From positions 1 through 29,210 of the forward strand of contig JAJYJA010000006.1 in assembly GCA_021789795.1 (NCBI GenBank): a stretch of DNA of 29,210 bases, given 5' to 3'. Within the stretch, counting starts at the first letter, position 1. Every line of letters begins with the position of its first letter. Below, piece by piece: positions 18,387 to 25,271 of this stretch. The DNA comes from Deltaproteobacteria bacterium (lineage in GTDB: Bacteria; Desulfobacterota; Desulfobulbia; Desulfobulbales; VMSU01). Position numbers and translations under genes: made by a program. Below the pieces are notes generated by a model, which made no database searches, was not told where the DNA came from, and worked only from the letters and a program-made list of their open reading frames with translations.

Positions 18387-19491
18387 GGCTCCCTCCTCTT
18401 CTCTCCGCCAGGGCCAGGCACTCGCTGACGATGGTCTCCGCCGCCGCCGGCCGGGCCAGACCCCTGGCCGCCCGGCCCATCTCCCGCCGCCGGCTGTCGT
18501 CCCCCAGGAGGGCGGCGAGCTCGCGGGTCAAAACCTCGGCCCTAAGCCCGGCCTGGTCAAGCATCAGGGCCGCCCCCGCCTTGACCAGGGCCAGGGCGTT
18601 GTGGCGCTGGTGGTCGTCGGCGGCGAACGGGAAGGGCACCAGGATGGCGGGCTTGCCCAGGGCGGTCAGCTCGGCCAGGGTGGTGGCCCCGGCCCGGGAG
18701 ACCACCAGCCCCGCCTGCTGGTAAACCGCCGCCATGTCGGTGAAGAAGGCCGCCACCTCGGCCCGGATCCCGGCGTCCTGGTAAGCCTCCCGCACCGGCG
18801 TCTCGTCGGCGGCCCCGGTCTGGTGGATCACCCGCCAGCCTTCCGCGAGCCTACCCAGGCCGGCGATGGCCGCGGGCAGCAAGGTGTTTAAGCGGTGCGC
18901 ACCCTGACTGCCACCCAGCACCAGCATGACCCGCCCCGCCTCCCCCGGCTGTCGGGCCAGGTCCAGGATCTCCCGGCGCAGGGGGTTGCCGCTCAGCAGG
19001 CAGCGCTCCTTGGGGAAATAGGCCTCGCTGCCCGGAATCGACAAAAACACCCGATCCACCAGCCCCCCCAGCCGACGGTTGGTCAGGCCGGGCACCGAGT
19101 TCTGTTCGTGGATGCAGGTGGCGATTTTCAGCGTCTTGGCCGCCAGCACCACCGGCCCGGTGACGTAGCCGCCCACCCCCAGCACCACCTGGGGCCTGAT
19201 CTCGGCCAGCACCCGCCGGGCGGCCATGAGGCTTGCGGGCAACTGGGCCAGGGTCTTGAGCCGGGCCAGCGGCCCCCGGCCCTTCAACGCCCCGCAGGGC
19301 ACGGCCCGGCTCTCGAAGCGGTAATGGCGCATGGCGTCCTGATCCACCGCCCGTTCGGTGCCGATGAACACCACCCTCCCGTCCGGCCGCCGGGCCATCA
19401 TCGCCTGGGCCACGGCGATGCCGGGGAAGATATGGCCGCCGGTGCCGCCGCCGGTGACCACCAGGGTGAACCCGGCCCCGGACCTGGCCAT
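18370..19491 (-). CDS. murG: UDP-GlcNAc--lipid I transferase MurG
   Basis: Peripheral membrane GT-B glycosyltransferase of 373 residues that turns lipid I into lipid II on the cytoplasmic face. It has the glycine-rich loop GGGTGGHIFPGIAVA (14-28), the middle segment GVGGYVTGPVVLAA, the EQNSVPGLTNRRL acceptor-domain segment, the second G-loop LVLGGSQGAHRLN and the donor-binding AGLVVSRAGATTLAEL. The frame is open 25 codons further upstream, but the ATG at 19491 begins four bases after the murD stop and matches family starts. ftsW would normally sit between murD and murG; here there is no room for it. Confidence 0.96.
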   Translation of the reverse strand: MARSGAGFTLVVTGGGTGGHIFPGIAVAQAMMARRPDGRVVFIGTERAVDQDAMRHYRFESRAVPCGALKGRGPLARLKTLAQLPASLMAARRVLAEIRPQVVLGVGGYVTGPVVLAAKTLKIATCIHEQNSVPGLTNRRLGGLVDRVFLSIPGSEAYFPKERCLLSGNPLRREILDLARQPGEAGRVMLVLGGSQGAHRLNTLLPAAIAGLGRLAEGWRVIHQTGAADETPVREAYQDAGIRAEVAAFFTDMAAVYQQAGLVVSRAGATTLAELTALGKPAILVPFPFAADDHQRHNALALVKAGAALMLDQAGLRAEVLTRELAALLGDDSRRREMGRAARGLARPAAAETIVSECLALAERRGGSHVQEK

Positions 19492-19495
19492 CGCC

Positions 19496-20893
19496 TCAGG
19501 CCTTAAGCCCCAGCACCAGGCGGGCGAAGAGCTCCCCCCGCTCGGCGTAGCCGGAGAACATGTCAAAACTCGAACAGGCCGGGGAGAGCAAGACCACCTC
19601 GCCTGGGCGGGCCAGCTCGTGGGCCTTGGCGACCGCCTGGGCCAGCGAATCGAGGGCCTCCAGGCGGGTGAGGCCCTTAAGGGCCGTGGCCATCCGTTCC
19701 CGGGCCTCGCCGATCAGGAGCAGGGCCTTGACCTTGGCCCGCACCTGGCTGGCGAGCAGTTGGTAATCGCCACCCTTGTCCCGGCCCCCGGCGATCAGCA
19801 CCACCGGCCCCGGAAGCGCGGCCAGCGCCGCGGCCACCGCCCCGATGTTGGTGGCCTTGGAGTCGTCGATATAGCGTACCCCGCCGATCTCGGCCACCTC
19901 CGTCATCCGGTGCGCCAGGGGCCTAAAGTCCACCAGCCCCGGACGGAGCCCCTCGGCTTGGCAACCCGCCGCCCGGGCCGCCAGCAGGGCGGCGGCGGCG
20001 TTCTCCCGGTTGGGCGAACTGGCCAGCCGGGTGCCGCGCAGATCGTAGATCTCCTCCGGCCCGGCCAGCCAGCCGCCGGTCAAGCGCACCGTCTCGTCCC
20101 TGATCTCGGCCCCGTCCTCGCCGGGCTGTCTTAAGGCGCCAAACGACAGGCAACGCCGGGGCTCCCAGCCGGGCCGGATACCCTTCGCCTCCGTAAACAG
20201 CCGCCGGGTGTCCGGGTCGTCGCGGTTGATGATCGACACGTCCCTCATCCGCTGGCGGGCGAAGAGTTTGAACTTGGCCAGGGCATAGTCCTCGTAGGAG
20301 GGATAGCGATCCAGGTGGTCGGGGGAGATATTCAAAAGCAGGCCGATCTCGGGTCGAAAGTCCCCCGCCGCGTCGAGCTGGAAGCTGCTGACCTCGAGCA
20401 CCAGCCACTCGGCGGTCTGTCCGGTCATCAGGTAGTCGGTGAGCGGGGTGCCGATGTTGCCGCCCACAAAGACCTCCTTGCCCGCCCCCTTGAGCAGGTC
20501 GCCGATCAGGGTGGTGACCGTGGTCTTGCCGTTGGTGCCGGTGACCGCGATTACCGGGGTGCGCAGGTAACGGGGGGCGAGCGCCAGCTCGCCGAGCACC
20601 GGGATGGCCTTGTCTTTCGCCCGCTCCCACACCGGCAGGTCGTGGGGCACCCCTGGGCTTAACAGGATCAGGTCAACGGCGTGGCAGAAGCGGTCGCGGT
20701 GGCCGTCGAACTCATATTTTACCCCCATTTCTTCCAGCCAGGCGCTGGCCTCCGGGGTGGCGGGGCCGGAATCGGAAAGGCAAGCCAGGGCCCCCTGGGC
20801 CTGGCAGAAACGGATGGCCGAGCGTCCCGACTTGCCCAGTCCCGCCACCAGCACCCGTTTGCCGGCCAGATCAATGCCAGATGTTGGCTGCAT
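19496..20893 (-). CDS. murD: UDP-N-acetylmuramoylalanine--D-glutamate ligase MurD
   Basis: Second Mur ligase, 465 residues, adding D-Glu. It has the N-terminal KRVLVAGLGKSGRSAIRF segment, ATP loop TGTNGKTT (118-125), LEVSSFQLD, NISPDHLDRY, and the C-terminal HRMTEVAEIGGVRYIDDSKATN and AGGRDKGGDY. The frame stays open far upstream into mraY in a wrong frame; the ATG at 20893 (MQPTSGIDLAG), 11 bases after the mraY stop, is the natural start. The central HN-type segment reads SSPNRENAAAAL, a mild variant of the usual G-x-HN pattern. It is followed directly by murG rather than ftsW. Confidence 0.96.
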   Translation of the reverse strand: MQPTSGIDLAGKRVLVAGLGKSGRSAIRFCQAQGALACLSDSGPATPEASAWLEEMGVKYEFDGHRDRFCHAVDLILLSPGVPHDLPVWERAKDKAIPVLGELALAPRYLRTPVIAVTGTNGKTTVTTLIGDLLKGAGKEVFVGGNIGTPLTDYLMTGQTAEWLVLEVSSFQLDAAGDFRPEIGLLLNISPDHLDRYPSYEDYALAKFKLFARQRMRDVSIINRDDPDTRRLFTEAKGIRPGWEPRRCLSFGALRQPGEDGAEIRDETVRLTGGWLAGPEEIYDLRGTRLASSPNRENAAAALLAARAAGCQAEGLRPGLVDFRPLAHRMTEVAEIGGVRYIDDSKATNIGAVAAALAALPGPVVLIAGGRDKGGDYQLLASQVRAKVKALLLIGEARERMATALKGLTRLEALDSLAQAVAKAHELARPGEVVLLSPACSSFDMFSGYAERGELFARLVLGLKA

Positions 20894-20904
20894 CGTTCTC
20901 CCCG

Positions 20905-21984
20905 TCAGCGCAGTTTCAGGGTGGCCAGGGCCGACAGCCCCAGGATGATGGAGATGATCCAGAAGCGCACCACCACCTTGGGCTCGGTCCAGCCCTTCTT
21001 CTCGAAGTGGTGGTGGAAGGGGGCCATCAGGAAGACGCGCTTGCCGCCGCTCATCTTGAAGTAGCCCACCTGGATGATCACCGACAGGGCCTCCATCACG
21101 AAGATGCCGCCCACCAGGGCCAGCAGGATCTCCTGCTTGATCATCACCGCCACGCAGCCCAGGGCCGCGCCCAGGGCCAGGGCCCCGGTGTCGCCCATGA
21201 ACACCTCGGCGGGGAAGGCGTTGAACCACAAGAAGCCCAGGCAGGCGCCCACCATCGCCCCGCAGAGCACCGCCACCTCGCCGGCCCCCGGCACGAAGGG
21301 GATCTGGAGGTAGGCCGACAGGGTGGCGTGCCCGGCCAGATAGGAGAATACCAGGTAAACGGAGCCGGTAATCACCACCGGCCCGGAGACCAGGCCGTCC
21401 AAGCCGTCGGTGAGGTTGACGGCGTTGGAGGCGGCCACCAGCACCAGGGCGACGAAGAAGATATAACCCACTCCCAGGGGCAGGACAATGTGCTTGAAGA
21501 AGGGCATGAACAGCTCGCTGTTGAAGCCGGGGTCCTGGTAAACCGCCCAACCCGCCGCCAGCCCCCCCAGCACCTGGAGCAGCATCTTGCCCCGGGCGCT
21601 TAAGCCCTTGCTGTTCTGCTTCTTGATCTTGCGGTAGTCGTCGTAACCGCCGATCAGCCCGAACCACAGGGTGACCAGGAGCACGATCCAGACGTGGCGT
21701 ACCGACAGGTTCACCCACAGCAGGGTGGTCAGCACCATGGCGGCCAGGATCAGCGCCCCGCCCATGGTCGGCACCCCCTGTTTGCTGAAGTGGCTCGCCG
21801 GCCCGTCCTCGCGGATGACCTGGCCGATATGCGCGCCCTTGAGCAGGGCGATGAACCGGGGCCCGGCCAGGATGACGATCAGAAAGGCGGTCACCGTCGC
21901 CCCCACGCAGCGGAAGGTGATGTAGCGGAAGACGTTGAAGCCTCCGAAGAAGGGGTGCAGCGAGTAGAGGAGGTGATAGAGCAT
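20905..21984 (-). CDS. mraY: Phospho-N-acetylmuramoyl-pentapeptide transferase MraY
   Basis: Integral membrane enzyme of 359 residues and about ten membrane segments that moves phospho-MurNAc-pentapeptide to undecaprenyl phosphate, giving lipid I. Family landmarks are SHFSKQGVPTMGGALI, GGYDDYRKIKKQNSKGLS with the Asp pair, NAVNLTDGLDGLVSG, WFNAFPAEVFMGDTGALALG and PFHHHFEKKGWTEPKVV (the HHH loop). The ATG lies 7 bases after the murE-murF stop, and the ribosome site overlaps the end of that gene. Length and motifs are fully normal. Confidence 0.97.
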   Translation of the reverse strand: MLYHLLYSLHPFFGGFNVFRYITFRCVGATVTAFLIVILAGPRFIALLKGAHIGQVIREDGPASHFSKQGVPTMGGALILAAMVLTTLLWVNLSVRHVWIVLLVTLWFGLIGGYDDYRKIKKQNSKGLSARGKMLLQVLGGLAAGWAVYQDPGFNSELFMPFFKHIVLPLGVGYIFFVALVLVAASNAVNLTDGLDGLVSGPVVITGSVYLVFSYLAGHATLSAYLQIPFVPGAGEVAVLCGAMVGACLGFLWFNAFPAEVFMGDTGALALGAALGCVAVMIKQEILLALVGGIFVMEALSVIIQVGYFKMSGGKRVFLMAPFHHHFEKKGWTEPKVVVRFWIISIILGLSALATLKLR

Positions 21985-21991
21985 GGATTAG

Positions 21992-24900
21992 TTATTTTTC
22001 TCCGCCGGAATCGGCCGATCTGAGTCTTGCCCTTGCCCCTTGATCCTCCAGCGACGAGAGCACCTCTTCCATCCGCATGCCGCGCGAGCCCTTGATCAGC
22101 ACCAGGTCGCCGGGCGCCAGCCGGCCGGCGGCGAGCAGGCCCTCGATCCTCGCCGCCGCCTCCGCCTTGCCGGCGCAGACTAAAGCCGCCTCCCGGCTCA
22201 TCCCCGCCGCCCAGGCGGCCTCGACCAGGGCCGGGGCCTGGTCGCCCAGGGCCAGGAGGAAGTCGAAGCCCAGCCGCGCCGCCTCCTGGCCGATGGCCCG
22301 ATGGGCCTCGCGGCTCGCCGCCCCCAGTTCCAGCATGTCGCCCAGCACCGCCAGCAGGCGCCCCGTCCCCCTGATCTCCGCCACCGAGCGCAGGGCGGCG
22401 GTCATGGAGCCGGGGTTGGCGTTGTAGGAGTCGTTGATCACCAACAGTCCCGAGGCCAGGCGGCGGTGGCCCAGGCGGTTTTCTCCCGGACGGAAGGCCT
22501 CCAGCCCGGCCACGATCTGCTCCAACTCCGCGCCCGCCGCCAGGGACAGGCTGGCCGCCGCCAGGGCATTAAGGACGTTGTGGCGGCCAATGACCTTAAG
22601 CTGCATCCGCCGCGCCGCGCCGCCCAGGTGGAGGGTGAAGGCCAGCCCTTCCCGGCCACGGGGCCGGACGTGGGTGGCCCGAACCTCGGCCCCGGCGCGA
22701 AAGCCAAAACCGATCTGCGGGTTGGGCAGGCCCTTGGCCAGCCGCCGCACCCAGGGATCCTCCAGATTTACCGCCAGGGTGGTTGTCGATCGGCAACCGG
22801 CGAAGAGCTCGCCCTTGGCCCTGGCCACGCCCTCGATCGAGCCCAGGCCGGCCAGATGGGCGGGCTGGACGTTGTTGATGCAGGCCGCGTCCGGATCGGC
22901 GATCTTGGCGAGCCTGGCGATCTCGCCCGGCCGGTTCATGCCCATCTCCAGCACCGCGAAACGGTGCCGGGGCTCAACCGGCAGCAGCGACAGGGGCAGG
23001 CCGATCAAGTTGTTGAAGTTGCCTTGGGTCTTGAGCGTCTCGCCCTGCCGCCCCAGGATGGCGGCGGTCATCTCCTTGACCGTGGTCTTGCCGGAGCTGC
23101 CGGTGATTGCCACCACCGTCAGTCCCTTCATCTGGCGGCGGCGGTAGGCGGCTAGATCCCCCAGGGCCTTAAGGCTGTCAGGCACCACGACCACCGGCAG
23201 CCCAGGGACAGAGGCAGGCCGCCGCTCGGCGATCATCAGTCTCGCCCCCCGGCGCTGGGCCTCGCCCGCGAAAGCCACCCCGTCGAAACGCTCGCCGGCC
23301 AAGGCGAGGAAGGCGTCGCCGGGGGTAATTCTCCGGCTGTCGGTAACGATGCCGCCCACGATCATCCGGCCCGCCGCCTCCCCGGCCAGCCCGCCGCCGG
23401 TGGCGGCCAGGATCCGGGCCAGGCTCCAGGGCCGCCTCGCCGCCGGCGGACGGCGTGAGCGCCTGGCCTTGGCCCGCAGGCATTTCGCCGCCTCCTGGCG
23501 GTCGTCGAAGAAGAGCCGCTCCCCGCCCAGAAGCTGGTAGGTCTCGTGGCCCTTGCCGCTGATCAGGACGATGTCGCCCTCCCCGGCCAGGGCTATCGCC
23601 TGGGCGACAGCCTCGCCCCGGGCGGGCAGGGCTAGATAGCCACGGCCAGACGTCTCCTCCGGCCCGGCCAACGGCCGCATCCCGGCGGCCACCACCCCGG
23701 CCTCGATGGCGGCCATGATCCCCTCGGTGGCCTCGGAGCGGGAGTTGTCGGCGGTGATGATCGCCACCGTGGCCAGCCGGCCGGCAATCTCGCCCATCAA
23801 AGGTCGTTTGCCGGGGTCGCGGTCGCCGCCGCAGCCGAAGACCAGCAGTAATCGCTTGGGGTTTAGTCCCCGCAGGGTGACAAGGACGTGCTGCAAGGCG
23901 TCCGGGGTGTGGGCGTAATCGACGAACACGGCGGGCAGGCCGGGCTTGCCGCCCCCGGCCACCGGCTCCAGGCGACCCGGCACCCGGATGACCCGCTTGA
24001 GCCCCCGGATAATGGCCGCCGGCGCGATGCCCAGCCCCACCGCCACCCCCACCGCCCCCAGGACGTTCTTCAGATTAAAACGCCCCACCAGGTTGCTGCG
24101 GATGGCAAATTGCCGGTCTTTGGCCGGCAATTTTTTATTTTTAAGCCGCGTCTCGCCGTTGCCGGGCCCCAGGACGATCCCTCCCCGGACTCGGATGTTG
24201 GCGGAGGTGGAATCCAGCCCCAAGAGCGGTTTCTGGACGCTGACCTCGTGGCTGGCCAAGAACCCGCAGCTTATCACCCGGGGCCCGCCCGGCAGGTGCC
24301 GCAGTTCCGCCTTGAGCCGCCGGCCCCAGCCGCCGTCTTGCTCCCCGTCGTCGATGATCACCGCCGTCGCCCCCGGCCGCAGGTGGTCGGTGAACAGCCG
24401 CCGCTTGGCCTGGTAGTAATCCTCCATGTCCCGGTGGAAGTCCAGGTGGTCACGGGTCAGGTTGGTGAACAGGGCGGCGTCGAAGTCAAGCCCCGAGACC
24501 CGCCCCAGGGCCAGGGCGTGGGAGGAGACCTCCATCACCACGTGGGTCACCCCCGCCGCCCGCATCCGCGCGAGCTGGGCCTGAAGCTCCAGCGGCTCCG
24601 GGGTGGTGAAGCTGGCGGCGGCCTCCTGGCCCTGGTAGCGGCAGTTGATGGTGCCGATGACCCCCGGCGCGCCCCCCGCCGCCCTGATGATCGCCTCCAG
24701 CAGGAAGGTGGTGGTGGTCTTGCCGTTGGTGCCGGTGAGGCCGATCATCACCAGCCCGCGTCCCGGGTGCCCGTAAAAGGCGCAGGCCATCCGCCCCAGG
24801 GCCTCGCGGGTGTCGTCCACCCCGATCATCGGGATGTCCCGCCCGCCGAGATCCAGGGTGGCCATCCGGCTCCGGTTGACGACCAGGGCCGTGGCCCCCT

Positions 24901-25081
24901 TCGCCGCCGCCTGGGACGCGAAGTCGTGGCCGTCCGCCGCCAGGCCCTGCAGGCAGACGAAGAGGCTGCCCGGCTTCACCGTCCGGGAGTCGGCGGTGAT
25001 GGCCTCTATCCGCAGACCATCCGCCAGCGGCTCCGGGGTGTGAGTTATCCCCCGCAGGATGTCGGCGAGCAGTTTTGCCAC
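21992..25081 (-). CDS. murEF: MurE-MurF fusion: bifunctional Mur ligase
   Basis: Single frame of 1029 codons joining two Mur ligases. The MurE half (about 1-535) has ATP loop TGTNGKTTTT (116-125), EVSSHAL, TRDHLDFH, the Lys226 segment AKRRLF (a site of carbamylation in the family) and GKGHETYQ (510-517). Its amino-acid-selecting motif reads DNSR (445-448), where meso-DAP enzymes have DNPR. The Arg is kept, so meso-DAP is expected, in agreement with dapL nearby. A basic Arg/Pro linker (about 536-552) leads into MurF (about 553-1029) with ATP loop TGSSGKTT (660-667), NFNNLIGLP and NDSYNANPGSM (883-893). MurF adds D-Ala-D-Ala. The fusion would pass UDP-MurNAc-tripeptide between neighbouring sites. 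Start is GTG at 25081. No frameshift is needed to read through. Confidence 0.94.
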   Translation of the reverse strand: MAKLLADILRGITHTPEPLADGLRIEAITADSRTVKPGSLFVCLQGLAADGHDFASQAAAKGATALVVNRSRMATLDLGGRDIPMIGVDDTREALGRMACAFYGHPGRGLVMIGLTGTNGKTTTTFLLEAIIRAAGGAPGVIGTINCRYQGQEAAASFTTPEPLELQAQLARMRAAGVTHVVMEVSSHALALGRVSGLDFDAALFTNLTRDHLDFHRDMEDYYQAKRRLFTDHLRPGATAVIIDDGEQDGGWGRRLKAELRHLPGGPRVISCGFLASHEVSVQKPLLGLDSTSANIRVRGGIVLGPGNGETRLKNKKLPAKDRQFAIRSNLVGRFNLKNVLGAVGVAVGLGIAPAAIIRGLKRVIRVPGRLEPVAGGGKPGLPAVFVDYAHTPDALQHVLVTLRGLNPKRLLLVFGCGGDRDPGKRPLMGEIAGRLATVAIITADNSRSEATEGIMAAIEAGVVAAGMRPLAGPEETSGRGYLALPARGEAVAQAIALAGEGDIVLISGKGHETYQLLGGERLFFDDRQEAAKCLRAKARRSRRPPAARRPWSLARILAATGGGLAGEAAGRMIVGGIVTDSRRITPGDAFLALAGERFDGVAFAGEAQRRGARLMIAERRPASVPGLPVVVVPDSLKALGDLAAYRRRQMKGLTVVAITGSSGKTTVKEMTAAILGRQGETLKTQGNFNNLIGLPLSLLPVEPRHRFAVLEMGMNRPGEIARLAKIADPDAACINNVQPAHLAGLGSIEGVARAKGELFAGCRSTTTLAVNLEDPWVRRLAKGLPNPQIGFGFRAGAEVRATHVRPRGREGLAFTLHLGGAARRMQLKVIGRHNVLNALAAASLSLAAGAELEQIVAGLEAFRPGENRLGHRRLASGLLVINDSYNANPGSMTAALRSVAEIRGTGRLLAVLGDMLELGAASREAHRAIGQEAARLGFDFLLALGDQAPALVEAAWAAGMSREAALVCAGKAEAAARIEGLLAAGRLAPGDLVLIKGSRGMRMEEVLSSLEDQGARARLRSADSGGEK

Positions 25082-25105
25082 CCTGGCTCGACCTCGCGCT
25101 TGGTT

Positions 25106-25271
25106 AAGGTTTGATGGCGTCGCAAAAAGACCGATCTACTGCGTTGCGGGGCGGTTTGGCTCGTTCGGCATACCATCTGTATGGCCTCACTCGCCAAACA
25201 CACCCCGCGCCTTGTATATCGGCCCTTTTGCTTAGCCATCGGCTGCCTTTTTGCGAGATCATCAAGGTTTG
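25106..25271. repeat. 8-bp target duplication AAGGTTTG bracketing the element
   Basis: The left copy is 25106-25113 and the right copy 25264-25271. The match is exactly eight bases: the bases just outside and inside differ on the two sides. The right copy codes for the last codons of the ftsI-like gene, showing that the insertion hit its very 3' end. Confidence 0.75.
25114..25263. mobile_element. 150-bp MITE-like palindromic element inserted between ftsI and murEF
   Basis: The element is flanked by an exact 8-bp direct repeat AAGGTTTG (25106-25113 and 25264-25271), a likely target duplication. Its ends are near-inverted: including the adjacent G on the left, GATGGCGTCGCAAAAAG against GATGATCTCGCAAAAAG, 14 of 17 alike. 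Inside is a long imperfect palindrome with nested arms: GATGGC/GCCATC, CCGAT/ATCGG, GCGGGG/CCCCGC, GTTTGGC/GCCAAAC and GGCATAC/GTATGGCC. There is no coding frame of note, so any transposase must act in trans. Removing the element and one repeat copy restores an ftsI end ...CCT TAA followed about 25 bases later by the murEF GTG, a normal operon junction. Confidence 0.8.

Noticed and set aside
20894..21718. Upstream extension of the murD frame into mraY, which could have hidden a fused gene such as ftsW
   Set aside because: The translation is a Gly/Arg/Pro-rich shadow of mraY, not hydrophobic; it contains no SEDS membrane segments.
23888..25114. 408-codon plus-strand frame opposite murEF
   Set aside because: Antisense shadow with no recognisable motif.
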